A DNA stretch of 64,000 bases from assembly GCF_004343505.1 (NCBI RefSeq), contig NZ_SLXU01000006.1:62001-126000 (forward strand), in the 5' to 3' direction. The notes below the pieces were generated by a model. The model worked only from the letters and a program-made list of their open reading frames with translations. It searched no databases and was not told where the DNA came from. A program made the position numbers and the translations under genes. Of this stretch, positions 10,235-19,624 are shown one piece after another; the first letter of the stretch is position 1, and each line of letters opens with the position of its first letter. Source of the stretch: Rhodovulum bhavnagarense (GTDB lineage: Bacteria; Pseudomonadota; Alphaproteobacteria; Rhodobacterales; Rhodobacteraceae).

Positions 10235-12105
10235 GCCGTCCGCCGCTCGATCTGGCGCAAGCGCGCGAGAATCAGCGTCAAGGCCGCAGGCGTCATCCCG
10301 TCGATCCGACCGGCCTGCGCCAAGGTTTCCGGCCGCGCCGAGACGAGTTTGGCCTTGAGTTCGTTCGACAAGCCCTCGATAGCGGCATAGGGGAAGTCTT
10401 TCGGCAACACCTGCGCCTCGTCCCGACGCATCGCGGCGACATCCAGTTCCTGACGCTTGATGTAATTGGCATAAAGCGCGTCACGAGAAATCTGCGCGCG
10501 CGCCTCTGCATCCACATCGGCAAGCGTGGGATCAAGCGCAACAAGATCATCGAATCCGACATCAGGGAAGGCCAGAAGGTCGATACCGCTGCGTCTTTGG
10601 CCATCCGCGTTTACCTTGATACCTGCCGCAGCAATCTGTCGCGGTGTCAGCGACATCCCCTCTAACCGCGTGCGGGCGGACTTGATTCGCGACATCTTGT
10701 CCTCGAATATCGCACAACGCGCCTCGCCCACACAGCCAAGCCGAATCCCCATCGGCGTCAGGCGCTGGTCGGCATTATCGGCCCTGAGCGACAGACGAAA
10801 CTCTGCGCGCGAGGTAAACATGCGATAAGGCTCGCTAACCCCGCGCGTGACCAGGTCATCGATCATCACACCAATATAGCTATCGGTCCGATGAAATTGT
10901 ACCGGCCCCTGCCCCGCTGCGAATCGTGCGGCGTTCAAACCGGCGACCAGGCCCTGGGCGGCGGCCTCTTCATAGCCGGTTGTGCCATTGATCTGCCCGG
11001 CAAGCCAAAGCCCCGGGACGTCGCGCAATTCCAGTGTCGCGGACAAGGCTCGCGGATCGACGTAATCGTATTCTATGGCATAGCCCGGTTGCAGGATCGA
11101 AGCCTGTTCCAACCCGAGGATGGAATGAACGTAATCCGCCTGAACGTCCTCGGGCAGTGAGCTGGAAATCCCGTTCGGATAGACCGTCGGATCATCCAGC
11201 CCTTCGGGTTCAAGGAATATCTGGTGCGACTCCTTGTCGGCAAACCGAACGATCTTGTCCTCGATCGAGGGACAATATCGTGGGCCGACGCCCTCTATAT
11301 GTCCGCCATACATTGCCGAACGACCGAGATTGGCGCGAATGATGTCATGGGTCCGAGGGTTGGTATGGGTGATCCCGCAGGCGATCTGGCGCACGAAAAC
11401 GCCCTTGGACAAAAACGAGAACATCACCGGATCGTCGTCGCCCGGCTGATTGTCCAACCTGTCCCAATCAATCGTCCGCCCATCCAGACGCGGCGGCGTG
11501 CCTGTTTTCAGACGCCCGAGAGGCAGGTTGAAATCACGCATGCGCGCAGCCAGCCTTATCGAGGGGCGGTCCCCCATCCGCCCCCCCGCGATCTGGCGAT
11601 CGCCTATATGAATGACACCGTTCAGAAAGGTGCCGGTGGTCAAAATAACCGCACTCGCGGCAATCTCGGTCCCGTCGGCCATTACGACGCCGTTCAGTCG
11701 ATGCCCGTCCTGCCGCAGGTCCGCAGCCTCGCCCTCGATGATCGCCAGGTTCGGCATCTCGGCCAACATCGCCTGGACCGCACGGGCATAAAGCTTGCGA
11801 TCGGCCTGCGCACGCGGCCCCTGAACGGCAGGCCCCTTACGACGATTCAAAAGCCGAAACTGGATGCCTGCCCGATCTGCCGCCTGACCCATCACGCCGT
11901 CCAGCGCGTCAACCTCGCGCACCAGATGGCCCTTGCCCAGACCACCGATGGCCGGATTGCAGGACATCACCCCGATATCCCGGCGCCGCAACGTGACCAG
12001 CGCCACGCGCGCGCCCAGCCGGGCGACGGCATGGGCCGCCTCGGCCCCGGCGTGACCGCCGCCAACAACAACGACATCAAAGGCGCGATGTTCCACGTGA
12101 AACAT
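10231..12105 (-). CDS. mnmG: tRNA uridine-34 modification enzyme MnmG (GidA)
   Basis: With MnmE it installs the carboxymethylaminomethyl (or aminomethyl) group at wobble uridine 34 of tRNA. The 624-residue length is typical. It begins MFHVEH and then the FAD-binding [15 protein letters not shown]. Further landmarks are [20 protein letters not shown], the [13 protein letters not shown] region, [14 protein letters not shown], and the GidA C-terminal domain near [15 protein letters not shown]. The first codons overlap a parS site, which explains the MFHVEH N terminus. It lies between mnmE (three bases upstream) and rsmG (4-base overlap). Confidence 0.97.
   Translation of the reverse strand: MFHVEHRAFDVVVVGGGHAGAEAAHAVARLGARVALVTLRRRDIGVMSCNPAIGGLGKGHLVREVDALDGVMGQAADRAGIQFRLLNRRKGPAVQGPRAQADRKLYARAVQAMLAEMPNLAIIEGEAADLRQDGHRLNGVVMADGTEIAASAVILTTGTFLNGVIHIGDRQIAGGRMGDRPSIRLAARMRDFNLPLGRLKTGTPPRLDGRTIDWDRLDNQPGDDDPVMFSFLSKGVFVRQIACGITHTNPRTHDIIRANLGRSAMYGGHIEGVGPRYCPSIEDKIVRFADKESHQIFLEPEGLDDPTVYPNGISSSLPEDVQADYVHSILGLEQASILQPGYAIEYDYVDPRALSATLELRDVPGLWLAGQINGTTGYEEAAAQGLVAGLNAARFAAGQGPVQFHRTDSYIGVMIDDLVTRGVSEPYRMFTSRAEFRLSLRADNADQRLTPMGIRLGCVGEARCAIFEDKMSRIKSARTRLEGMSLTPRQIAAAGIKVNADGQRRSGIDLLAFPDVGFDDLVALDPTLADVDAEARAQISRDALYANYIKRQELDVAAMRRDEAQVLPKDFPYAAIEGLSNELKAKLVSARPETLAQAGRIDGMTPAALTLILARLRQIERRTA
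12089..12104. other. parS: parS centromere site within mnmG
   Basis: The 16 bases TGTTCCACGTGAAACA on the plus strand match the parS consensus in full. They encode the MFHVEH start of mnmG on the other strand. Together with the site in rsmG this makes a two-site parS cluster 1.9 kb apart. Confidence 0.93.
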
Positions 12106-12108
12106 TCC

Positions 12109-13398
12109 TCATTTGCCCAGACAGAAGCGCGCGAAGATCTCGTCCAGCACATGCTCGACATCGACACGGCCAACCAGCGAATCCAGCGCGCGGATCGCGC
12201 GGCGCAGATCCTCGGCCGCCAGTTCCGCAACCTCCATCCCTAGAGATAGCTGATTCTGAGCCTCGCCGATAGCGCCCTGCGCCACGATCATCGCCTGCCT
12301 GTGTCTGGCCCGCGTCGCCGTGACCGCCCGCGCTGCCCGCTGCTCCAGAACCGAGGTAATGCGCGCCACCAGTTCCGCAACCCCCTGCCCCGTCTTGCCG
12401 GACACAGCCAGCCCGTCGCCCCCGGCCAGATCCGCCTTGCCCCGGACCACGATATCCTCGGCCAAGGGGGCCAACCCCTGGGTTTCGCCGCTATCGTCCA
12501 GCAGGAAGATCCGCAGATCCGCCGCCTTCGCCCGGTCGATCGCGCGAGCGATGCCGATGGTTTCCACCGCGTCGGCACTGTCGCGCAGGCCCGCCGTATC
12601 CAGGATCGTCACCGGCAACCCGTGCAGATCCATCCGAACCTCGATCACGTCGCGGGTTGTGCCCGCATGTTCCGAGGTGATCGCGGCCTCGCGCCCCGCC
12701 AAATGGTTCAGCAGCGTGGATTTTCCTGCATTGGGCGGCCCGACGATGGCCACCTCGAACCCCTCGCGGATGCGTTCGGCTACGGCCACGCCATCTATCT
12801 CTGCTGTCAGTTCGCAAAGCATTGCATCCAACAGCGCGCCAACCTCGCCTGTCACATCAACGGGAACCTCTTCATCAGCGAAGTCTATCGTCGCCTCCAA
12901 CAGGGCTGCGGCACGAATCAGGTTCGACCGCCAGCTTTCAGCCCGATCCCCCAATGCACCAGACAATACGCGCAATGCCTGGCGCCGCTGCGCCTCGGTC
13001 TCGGCCTCCAACAGGTCGCCAAGCCCCTCGACCTGGGCAAGATCCATAACCCCGTTTTCCAACGCGCGGCGCGTGAATTCGCCCGGCTCGGCCATACGCA
13101 TCCCGGGCAGACGGCCCAGTGCGGCCAGCACCGCCGCCACAGTGGCCGGGCTACCATGGCATTGAAACTCAACCACTTTTTCGCCGGTGAAACTGGCGCC
13201 CTCATCAAAGGCCAGCACCAGGGCCTCATCCAGAAGACCCCCCTCGCCATCGTGCAAGCGGCGCAGCCCCGCCACCCGCGACGCGGGCAAGGACCCCGCC
13301 AGCGCTTGCCCCGCCTCAGCCGCGCGCGGCCCGGAGATGCGAATGACGGCGACGCCGGCCTTCCCGCGCGCCGTGGCCAGGGCAAAGATCGTGTCCAC
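12109..13398 (-). CDS. mnmE: tRNA modification GTPase MnmE (TrmE)
   Basis: Partner of MnmG in wobble-uridine modification. The 429-residue protein has the tetrahydrofolate-binding N-terminal domain ([20 protein letters not shown]), a helical domain, and a Ras-like G domain with [20 protein letters not shown] and DTAGLRD. The C-terminal cysteine motif is FCLGK, where C451-type catalysis is expected; the usual CFGK reads CLGK here. Two tandem GTG codons could start it; 13398 gives the family N terminus and a seven-base spacing from GAGG, whereas 13401 adds one residue. Three bases separate it from mnmG. Confidence 0.95.
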   Translation of the reverse strand: MDTIFALATARGKAGVAVIRISGPRAAEAGQALAGSLPASRVAGLRRLHDGEGGLLDEALVLAFDEGASFTGEKVVEFQCHGSPATVAAVLAALGRLPGMRMAEPGEFTRRALENGVMDLAQVEGLGDLLEAETEAQRRQALRVLSGALGDRAESWRSNLIRAAALLEATIDFADEEVPVDVTGEVGALLDAMLCELTAEIDGVAVAERIREGFEVAIVGPPNAGKSTLLNHLAGREAAITSEHAGTTRDVIEVRMDLHGLPVTILDTAGLRDSADAVETIGIARAIDRAKAADLRIFLLDDSGETQGLAPLAEDIVVRGKADLAGGDGLAVSGKTGQGVAELVARITSVLEQRAARAVTATRARHRQAMIVAQGAIGEAQNQLSLGMEVAELAAEDLRRAIRALDSLVGRVDVEHVLDEIFARFCLGK

Positions 13399-13422
13399 CA
13401 CTCATCCTCGGGCGTGTCCGCC

Positions 13423-14694
13423 TCAGGTATTCATCGAATCGAAGAAATCCGAATTTGTCTTGGTCTGCTTGAGCTTGGAAATCAGGAACTCGATCGCATC
13501 GGTCGTGCCCATCGGGTTCAAGATGCGGCGCAAGACGAAGGTCTTTTGCAAATCGCCCTTGTCGACCAGCAGATCCTCTTTCCGCGTGCCGGACTTGAGG
13601 ATGTCCATCGCCGGGAAGACGCGCTTGTCCGCGACCTTGCGGTCCAGCACGATTTCGCTGTTCCCGGTGCCCTTGAATTCCTCGAAGATGACCTCGTCCA
13701 TGCGCGAGCCGGTGTCGATCAGCGCGGTTGCGATGATGGTCAGCGATCCGCCCTCCTCGATGTTCCGGGCCGCGCCAAAGAACCGTTTCGGCCGCTGCAG
13801 CGCGTTGGCATCCACACCGCCGGTCAGAACCTTGCCCGAGGACGGAACCACCGTGTTATAGGCCCGGCCCAAGCGCGTGATCGAGTCCAGCAGGATCACC
13901 ACGTCGCGCTTGTGTTCAACCAGGCGTTTTGCCTTTTCGATCACCATTTCGGCCACCGCAACGTGCCGCGTCGCCGGTTCGTCGAAGGTCGAGGAGATCA
14001 CCTCGCCCTTCACCGACCGCTGCATGTCGGTCACCTCTTCGGGCCGTTCGTCGATCAGCAGGACGATCAAGTAGCATTCGGGGTGGTTGGTCTCGATCGA
14101 GTGGGCGATATTTTGCAACAGCACCGTCTTACCGGTGCGCGGCGGCGCGACGATCAGCGCGCGCTGGCCCTTCCCGATGGGCGAAACCAGATCGATGATC
14201 CGCGCCGAACGGTCCCTGATCGTCGGGTCCTCGATTTCCATTTTCAACCGCTGATCGGGATAAAGCGGCGTAAGGTTGTCGAAGTTGATCTTGTGCCTGG
14301 CTTTTTCAGGCTCCTGGAAATTGATCGCCGTGACCTTGGTGATCGCGAAGTAGCGCTCATTCTCGCGGGGGGCCTGCATCACGCCCTCAACCGTGTCGCC
14401 GGTCCTCAAGCTATGCTGCCGGATCATGTCGGGCGAGACATAGATATCGTCCGGACCCGGTAGATAATTGGCCTCGGGCGAACGCAAGAAGCCAAAGCCA
14501 TCCTGCAACACCTCGAGAACCCCGTCACCGGCAACCTCCCAGCCCTCTTCGGCGCGCTCCTTCAGGATGGCGAACATCATGTCGCCCTTGCGCATGGTTG
14601 AGGCGTTCTCGATCTCAAGTTCCTCGGCCATTGCCAGGAGGTCCTTGGGGCTTTTCGCCTTGAGATCGGCGAGATTGAGGCTTTCGTCGGTCAT
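13423..14694 (-). CDS. rho: Transcription termination factor Rho
   Basis: Hexameric RNA helicase that ends transcription at Rho-dependent sites. The 423-residue protein has the N-terminal Rho domain ([20 protein letters not shown]), the cold-shock-like RNA-binding fold with DGFGFLRSP and [14 protein letters not shown], and the ATPase core with Walker [14 protein letters not shown]. Walker B is [16 protein letters not shown], and the Q-/R-loop region is [20 protein letters not shown]. It follows hemJ by 120 bp, which show no gene or clear terminator, and is probably read together with the downstream mnmE-mnmG-rsmG-parAB chain. Confidence 0.97.
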   Translation of the reverse strand: MTDESLNLADLKAKSPKDLLAMAEELEIENASTMRKGDMMFAILKERAEEGWEVAGDGVLEVLQDGFGFLRSPEANYLPGPDDIYVSPDMIRQHSLRTGDTVEGVMQAPRENERYFAITKVTAINFQEPEKARHKINFDNLTPLYPDQRLKMEIEDPTIRDRSARIIDLVSPIGKGQRALIVAPPRTGKTVLLQNIAHSIETNHPECYLIVLLIDERPEEVTDMQRSVKGEVISSTFDEPATRHVAVAEMVIEKAKRLVEHKRDVVILLDSITRLGRAYNTVVPSSGKVLTGGVDANALQRPKRFFGAARNIEEGGSLTIIATALIDTGSRMDEVIFEEFKGTGNSEIVLDRKVADKRVFPAMDILKSGTRKEDLLVDKGDLQKTFVLRRILNPMGTTDAIEFLISKLKQTKTNSDFFDSMNT

Positions 14695-14814
14695 GGGATG
14701 CTTTGCAAAACGGGCGCCCTGAATGGCGCGACCTGTAAAATAGGGGAAAGACGCGGACCGGACGGCCCGCGTTGACCCCGCTGCATAGAGCCGGCGCTAC
14801 GTTCTGTCAATCTC

Positions 14815-15276
14815 TCAGAACTTGAAGATCACAGAGAACACGATGACCAGCATCAACAGCGTCGGCAATTCGTTCATCATGCGGAACGCCTTGCCACTGC
14901 GCGTGTTCGTGCCGGCGATGAACTCTTTGCGGCGCGCACCCAGCCACATGTGGAACCAGGTCATAGCGATGATCGCTGCACCCTTGGTGTAAGGCCATAT
15001 CGTCAACCAGTCGACGATGCCCGGCGTGAACACCAGCATCAACCCGAAAATCCAGACCGCGATCACCGACGGATTCATGATGTAGCGATAAAGTTTCATC
15101 TCCATCACCTGGAAAATCTCGTCGGCCTGGTCACCCACGCTGGAACGCTCAACATGGTAGACAAAGATGCGCGGCAGGTAGAACAGGCCCGCCATCCAGG
15201 TCAACACCGCGATGATGTGCAGCGATTTGGTCCAAGGATAGGCTGCGGCCAGGAAATCAAGGATCGGATCAAACAT
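14815..15276 (-). CDS. hemJ: Protoporphyrinogen IX oxidase HemJ
   Basis: HemJ is the membrane-bound, heme-containing protoporphyrinogen oxidase used by most alphaproteobacteria in the penultimate step of heme synthesis. The 153-residue protein is strongly hydrophobic, with about four membrane helices. It has the family N terminus WTKSLHIIAVLTWMAGLFYLP (cited in part) with its conserved histidine and tryptophan, and FHMWLGARRKEF later. ATG 15276 gives the conserved MFDPILDF beginning; the longer frame to 15381 would run into the AT-rich origin region. It is the first leftward gene beside the putative origin. Confidence 0.92.
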   Translation of the reverse strand: MFDPILDFLAAAYPWTKSLHIIAVLTWMAGLFYLPRIFVYHVERSSVGDQADEIFQVMEMKLYRYIMNPSVIAVWIFGLMLVFTPGIVDWLTIWPYTKGAAIIAMTWFHMWLGARRKEFIAGTNTRSGKAFRMMNELPTLLMLVIVFSVIFKF

Positions 15277-15358
15277 CTGGGGCCTCGCTGTTGGGCAATC
15301 ACCTGCCCTTCTATGGAAAAATGAAATGAAAAGAAAAGATGATGATGTTGGTTGGGCC

Positions 15359-15367
15359 TGTGAATAA
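15359..15367 (-). other. DnaA box (one mismatch)
   Basis: Minus strand reads TTATTCACA, one base from the TTATCCACA consensus and a commonly bound variant. Confidence 0.6.
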
Positions 15368-15413
15368 CGGGGATTACCCATTCATCCCGAGAGTCATGCA
15401 CAGCCTATCGTAT

Positions 15414-15422
15414 TGTGGATAA
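15414..15422 (-). other. DnaA box (perfect)
   Basis: Minus strand reads TTATCCACA, the full DnaA-box consensus, next to an AT-rich tract. Confidence 0.8.
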
Positions 15423-15509
15423 TTATGTTGATAATTGTAACCATCATGTGAGAACTCGAAAAAACCGTTTAATTGCAATATATTATATCTTATTCCTTGG
15501 GTGTTACCC

Positions 15510-15518
15510 TGTGGATGA
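15510..15518 (-). other. DnaA box-like (one mismatch)
   Basis: Minus strand reads TCATCCACA, one base from consensus, on the right flank of the AT-rich tract. Confidence 0.5.
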
Positions 15519-15677
15519 TGTTGAATATTTTGCGGTTTTGTGGTTTCTTCACATGATCTGCCTGCGACGATCCACCGTGTATCGACCTGTCGGTTGGCTT
15601 GACTTTTCCCATGTGTCCGTCAACTCGGGGCGCCGTAGCCCGGTTTTGTCCCGTTCTGTCCTCGGCTTTTCTTGGTT

Positions 15678-15686
15678 TTATTCACA
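15678..15686 (+). other. DnaA box (one mismatch)
   Basis: Plus strand reads TTATTCACA, in inverted orientation to the other three sites and 12 bases before the maf start codon. Confidence 0.6.
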
Positions 15687-15697
15687 GGTTTTCCCCC

Positions 15698-16297
15698 ATG
15701 GCCCAGCGCATCATCCTCGCATCCGGTTCCGTCATCCGTCGCCAGTTGCTGGCCCGGTCCGGCCTCGTCTTTGACGCGGTGCCCGCGCGCGTCGACGAAG
15801 AGGCGATCCGCCAGGGGCTGGAGGCCGAACATGCCGGGCCCGAGGACATCGCCGAGGCACTGGCCACGTTCAAGGCACGGAAAGTAGCCGAGAAAGACCC
15901 ATCTGCGTTGGTGATCGGTTGCGATCAGATCCTGGTCCACCGTGGCACGATCCTGGGAAAACCGGGATCGTTGGACGAGGCCAGGGCACAGCTGTGCCGC
16001 TTGCGTGGCGGGCAGCATCAGCTTTTGTCGGCGGTGGTGATCTATGATGACTTGCAACCGCTCTGGCGGCATATTGGCACGGTAACGCTGACCATGCGGC
16101 CGTTTTCCGATGCATTTGTAGAAGCCTACCTTGATCGGAACTGGGCCAGTGTTCGAGATGCCGTCGGTGCCTACAAACTGGAAGAGGAAGGTGTGCGCCT
16201 TTTCACTTCCATCGAAGGGGATTATTTTGATGTTCTGGGAATTCCGCTCTTGCCGCTTTTGACCTTCATGATCACCCGCGGGGCTTTGCAGGCATGA
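15698..16297 (+). CDS. Maf-family nucleoside triphosphate pyrophosphatase
   Basis: Maf proteins hydrolyse modified or canonical nucleoside triphosphates and are linked to house-cleaning and division arrest. The 199-residue protein starts MAQRIILASGSVIRRQLL, matching the Maf SxxRxxLL signature. It has a VPARVDEEAIRQG substrate loop, the IGCDQILVHRGTILGKP core with its catalytic aspartate, and RDAVGAYKLEEEG near the end, the GxYxxE-type loop. ATG 15698 fits the conserved N terminus; the longer open frame would cross a DnaA box. It is the first rightward gene after the putative origin and overlaps aroE by four bases. Which Maf substrate subclass it belongs to is not clear. Confidence 0.9.
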   Translation: MAQRIILASGSVIRRQLLARSGLVFDAVPARVDEEAIRQGLEAEHAGPEDIAEALATFKARKVAEKDPSALVIGCDQILVHRGTILGKPGSLDEARAQLCRLRGGQHQLLSAVVIYDDLQPLWRHIGTVTLTMRPFSDAFVEAYLDRNWASVRDAVGAYKLEEEGVRLFTSIEGDYFDVLGIPLLPLLTFMITRGALQA

Positions 16298-17127
16298 CAG
16301 ACAAGATACCGCTGGCCGGTGTTATTGGCTCACCCGTCGCGCATTCGAAATCACCAGCGCTGCATGGTCACTGGCTGCGTCGACACGGGATAAGGGGCTA
16401 TTATATCCCGATGGACGTGGCCCGTGACGATCTGAAATCAGCGTTGGAAACCCTGCCAAGGCTGGGATTTGTCGGGGTCAACGTGACAATCCCCCATAAA
16501 GAGGCGGTTCTTGCGCTGGCAGATCTCGTGTCTGACCGCGCGGCATTGATCGGTGCGGCGAACACGTTGATCTTTCGGCCCGATGGCAAGGTCCATGCCG
16601 ATAATACCGATGGTATCGGATTTATCGAAAACCTGCGCCAGGGGGCGCCCGGCTGGGACCCGGTTGCGGGGCCCGCGGCGGTTCTGGGGGCGGGTGGTGC
16701 CGCACGGGCGATCGTGACTGCGCTGGCTGAACAGGGTGTGCGCGAGATCCGTCTGTCAAACCGCACCCGCGCGCGCGCCGAGGCCCTGCGCGCAGAGTTC
16801 GGCCCCAAGATCGTCGTCTATGATTGGGTGCAGGCCGGCAACATGCTGGACGGCGCGGCCACGGTGGTCAACACGACCTCTCTGGGCATGGTGGGCAAAC
16901 CGGAATTCCGTGTCCCGCTGGACGGTTTGTCGCGCGAGGCAGTGGTGACCGATATCGTCTATGCCCCTCTACAGACATCCCTTTTGAAAGAGGCCCGTGC
17001 CCGTGGATGTGTGACGGTCGACGGTCTGGGCATGCTGTTGCACCAGGCGGTTCCGGGTTTCGAACGATGGTTCGGCGTTCGTCCCGAGGCCGATGCCGCC
17101 GCACGCGCCGTGGTTCTGGAGGAATGA
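16294..17127 (+). CDS. aroE: Shikimate dehydrogenase
   Basis: Reduces 3-dehydroshikimate to shikimate with NADPH, a step of aromatic amino acid synthesis. The 277-residue protein has the substrate-binding GVIGSPVAHSKSPALH near the N terminus, the catalytic-lysine motif VNVTIPHKEAVL, DNTDGIGF, the NADP-binding GAGGAARAIV followed by LSNRTRARAEAL, and the C-terminal DGLGMLLHQAVPGF. It overlaps maf by four bases and coaE by four bases (ATGA), so maf-aroE-coaE-dnaQ look like one operon leaving the origin. Confidence 0.97.
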   Translation: MTDKIPLAGVIGSPVAHSKSPALHGHWLRRHGIRGYYIPMDVARDDLKSALETLPRLGFVGVNVTIPHKEAVLALADLVSDRAALIGAANTLIFRPDGKVHADNTDGIGFIENLRQGAPGWDPVAGPAAVLGAGGAARAIVTALAEQGVREIRLSNRTRARAEALRAEFGPKIVVYDWVQAGNMLDGAATVVNTTSLGMVGKPEFRVPLDGLSREAVVTDIVYAPLQTSLLKEARARGCVTVDGLGMLLHQAVPGFERWFGVRPEADAAARAVVLEE

Positions 17128-17723
17128 CGGCGAGGTCTTTCCTGTTGGGCCTGACCGGGTCGATCGGCATGGGAAAATCGACGACGGCTATGTTCTTTCA
17201 AGAGGCCGGCGTCCCGGTCTGGGATGCGGATGCGGCGGTGCATCGGCTTTATGGTCCGGGCGGTGCGGCGGTCGCGGCCATCGCGGCGCTCTGTCCCGAG
17301 GCCATACGGGATGACGCGGTGGATCGCGATGTTCTGAAACGCTGGATTGCCAGTGATCCCTGCGCCCTGTCCCGTATCGAGGCTGCGGTTCATCCGCTTG
17401 TAGCACAAGACCGGGCGGCGTTTGTTGCGCGCCATTCCGACGCACCGCTTGTCGTGCTGGATATTCCGCTGTTGTTCGAAACCGGCGCAACGGGCGGGAT
17501 GGACGCGGTTCTTGTCGTCAGTGCTCCGCCAGAGGTTCAGCGCGCCCGTGTCCTGGCCCGTCCCGGCATGACCGCGGCCCAGTTCGAAACGATACATGCC
17601 CGCCAGATGCCGGATACGGAAAAGCGCGCCCGCGCCGATTACGTTATCGAAACGCAGTCGCTTGAACAGACCCGCGCCGAGGTGCAAGCCTTGGTGCAAA
17701 AGCTGGGGGCTACGCATGCGTGA
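17124..17723 (+). CDS. coaE: Dephospho-CoA kinase
   Basis: Phosphorylates dephospho-CoA in the last step of coenzyme A synthesis. The 199-residue protein begins with the P-loop [13 protein letters not shown], then [12 protein letters not shown] with the acidic active-site residues, and [11 protein letters not shown], the CoA-binding lid region. ATG 17124 overlaps the aroE stop by four bases; the frame is open further upstream inside aroE but has no family similarity there. Its 3' end overlaps dnaQ by eight bases. Confidence 0.96.
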   Translation: MTARSFLLGLTGSIGMGKSTTAMFFQEAGVPVWDADAAVHRLYGPGGAAVAAIAALCPEAIRDDAVDRDVLKRWIASDPCALSRIEAAVHPLVAQDRAAFVARHSDAPLVVLDIPLLFETGATGGMDAVLVVSAPPEVQRARVLARPGMTAAQFETIHARQMPDTEKRARADYVIETQSLEQTRAEVQALVQKLGATHA

Positions 17724-18459
17724 AATCGTTCTGGATACCGAAACCACGGGTTTCGAACCCTCCGAGGGGCATCGTATTGTTGAAATTGGCGCGGTCGAGT
17801 TATGGAATCACCTGCCCACCGGCAAGACGTTTCACCAGTATATCAACCCTGAACGCGGAATGCCGGACGAGGCGTTCGGCGTTCACGGAATCGGCCCCGA
17901 TCTGCTGACGCAGCCGCGTGCCCCCAGGCCCGGCGAAATCACGCTGCGCGACAAGCCGGTCTTTTCGCTCGTGGCGCGGAATTTTCTCGATTTCGTGGGC
18001 GATGCGAAACTGGTGATTCACAACGCCACCTTCGATATGAAATTCCTGAACGCCGAGCTGGGCTGGCTGGGCTTGCCGGCCTTGCCCTTGGAACAGTCGA
18101 TCGACACGCTGGCCATGGCGCGAAAGAAATTTCCTGGCTCGCCTGCCACGCTGGACGCGCTTTGCCGTCGTTTCTCGGTCGATAACTCGTCCCGTGACAA
18201 GCACGGCGCGCTTCTGGATTCGGAAATCCTTGCAGAGGTCTACCTGGAGCTGATCGGCGGGCGTCAGCCCGACCTCGTCCTGGCCTCGGGTTCGAGGGGC
18301 ACTACCGGGCCATCAGGTCGCTCCGGGGCCGGGTCTGAGTGGCGCCCGCGACCTCGTCCGACCGCCTTGCCGTCGCGCCTGACACAAGAAGAAACCGCCG
18401 CCCATGCCGCCTTTGTCGAGGGGTTGGGCGACGGTGCGCTCTGGAAAGAGTTCAGCTAG
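17716..18459 (+). CDS. dnaQ: DNA polymerase III epsilon subunit
   Basis: Provides the 3'-5' proofreading exonuclease of the replicative polymerase. The 247-residue protein has the three exonuclease motifs: [10 protein letters not shown] (Exo I) near residue 6, [11 protein letters not shown] (Exo II) near residue 100, and [16 protein letters not shown] (Exo III, His-x5-Asp) near 162. The C-terminal 60 residues are low-complexity and then helical, in the place where the polymerase alpha-binding tail is found. ATG 17716 overlaps coaE by eight bases. The stop is seven bases from the convergent secB stop. Confidence 0.95.
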   Translation: MREIVLDTETTGFEPSEGHRIVEIGAVELWNHLPTGKTFHQYINPERGMPDEAFGVHGIGPDLLTQPRAPRPGEITLRDKPVFSLVARNFLDFVGDAKLVIHNATFDMKFLNAELGWLGLPALPLEQSIDTLAMARKKFPGSPATLDALCRRFSVDNSSRDKHGALLDSEILAEVYLELIGGRQPDLVLASGSRGTTGPSGRSGAGSEWRPRPRPTALPSRLTQEETAAHAAFVEGLGDGALWKEFS

Positions 18460-18465
18460 AACCGC

Positions 18466-18972
18466 TCAGGCGGTCCCGGCGGTTTCTTGCTGTTGCTGTT
18501 GCTGCTGGGCGCGGCGCATCAATTCCTGGCGGTAGAGCGCGACGAAATCCACCGGTTCGAGGTTGACAGGCGGAAATCCGCCATCGCGCGTCATGTCGGA
18601 CACGATCCGGCGCACGAAGGGGAACAACAGCCGCGGCCCCTCGATCAGAAGGAAAGGGTGCAACTGGTCCTCGGGCAGGTTTTCCACCTGGAGGATGCCA
18701 GCATATTCCAGCTCCATCAGAAAAATCTCTGTGCCATCAGCCTTGTTCTTTGACGTGATCTTGTACTTGTTGATCACCTCGTACTGGTTTTCGGTCTGGC
18801 GCTTGCGCGCATCCATGCCGACCTCGACCGCGATTTCGGGGGTCACATCGCCCTGAATGCCTTTTTGAACAAGGATGTTCTCGAAGGACAGGTCACGGAT
18901 ATACTGGGTCAGCACGCGCAATTTCACTTGCGGCTGCTGGTCTGCGGCGCCGTTGCCTTGGGTCTCGCTCAT
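18466..18972 (-). CDS. secB: Protein-export chaperone SecB
   Basis: Keeps preproteins unfolded and hands them to SecA. The 168-residue protein has the SecB core: LTQYIRDLSFENI, PEIAVEVGMDARK, LELEYAGI-type strand ELEYAGILQVENLP, and the C-terminal LLFPFVRRIVSDMTRDGGFP with PVNLEPVDFVALY. The tail is a run of glutamines from about residue 155, a common feature in this order. It is convergent with dnaQ, and its 5' neighbour fxsA is separated by 58 bp. Confidence 0.96.
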   Translation of the reverse strand: MSETQGNGAADQQPQVKLRVLTQYIRDLSFENILVQKGIQGDVTPEIAVEVGMDARKRQTENQYEVINKYKITSKNKADGTEIFLMELEYAGILQVENLPEDQLHPFLLIEGPRLLFPFVRRIVSDMTRDGGFPPVNLEPVDFVALYRQELMRRAQQQQQQQETAGTA

Positions 18973-19030
18973 GGCATGCTCCTGCCGGGGTTTATGTCGG
19001 GTGGCTGTTTAGCAGCTTGGGCTGGCGGCC

Positions 19031-19516
19031 TCAATGCCGCGTCCAGCCCGACTGGCCGTCCGGCTGGTTACCTGCGGGGTTCAGTGGCTCATACTCGCCC
19101 TCGATGATGTCGGGGTTGTTCCGATCATGGGGGCGGGGCCCCGGCGACGTGCCGAAGGTGACGGTCTGCATGACAATGCGCCGCGACAGCCAGCGATAGG
19201 CGGCGCTGCGCACCGGGGCGAATAAAAGGGCAAAGCCCACCGTGTCGGTAAAGAAACCTGGCGTCAGCAACAGCGCACCGGAAAACAGGATCATCGCGCC
19301 ATGGGCCAAGGGTTCTGCCGGGTCGCGCAGCTCGTGAAATGATCGGCGCAGGTCGTTCATCGCAATGGCCCCCTGTCGCCGCAGCATGGCCGTGCCCAGG
19401 GCGGCCGTCGCGATCACGATGGCCAGCGTCGGCCAAAGCCCGATCAGGTCGCCCACCTGGATGAACAGAGCGATCTCGATCAGCGGAACCGATAGCAACA
19501 CAAGGAAAAGCCACAT
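19031..19516 (-). CDS. fxsA: FxsA family membrane protein
   Basis: Small inner-membrane protein; the E. coli homologue relieves F-exclusion of phage T7, and its normal role is unclear. The 161-residue protein begins MWLFLVLLSVPLIEIALFI, the usual FxsA opening, and has hydrophobic helices at about 1-20, 25-45 and 75-100. The conserved ALLLTPGFFTDTVGFALL stretch leads into a polar, charged C-terminal tail. It is divergent from the Tim44-like gene; the 108-bp gap would hold both promoters. Confidence 0.85.
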   Translation of the reverse strand: MWLFLVLLSVPLIEIALFIQVGDLIGLWPTLAIVIATAALGTAMLRRQGAIAMNDLRRSFHELRDPAEPLAHGAMILFSGALLLTPGFFTDTVGFALLFAPVRSAAYRWLSRRIVMQTVTFGTSPGPRPHDRNNPDIIEGEYEPLNPAGNQPDGQSGWTRH

Positions 19517-19624
19517 GACGAAACCCCTCTCGACTGGTGCGGGTAGGTGGACTTGATCCCGGCCCTGCCTTACATATGTCCGGTGACGAGCTGTTACAAA
19601 CCCTTCGGCCGGCGCGAGGTTTCC

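Larger units (their letters stand above)
15277..15697. other. oriC: Probable chromosomal replication origin (oriC) region
   Basis: This 421-bp gap holds no convincing gene. It is distinctly AT-rich in a GC-rich genome, above all at 15459-15497, which runs TTTAATTGCAATATATTATA and could be an unwinding element. Four DnaA-box-like nonamers lie around it (15359, 15414, 15510, 15678). Genes on the left read leftward and genes on the right read rightward, as expected at an origin, and parAB with two parS sites is within 8 kb. Comparable rho-hemJ-(gap)-maf order near origins is known in Rhodobacterales as far as I recall. Not tested by GC skew or experiment. Confidence 0.7.

Noticed and set aside
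12301-14463. A 720-codon open frame on the plus strand across mnmE and rho
   Set aside because: It lies wholly antisense to mnmE and rho, which carry clear motifs. Long antisense frames are common in such GC-rich DNA.
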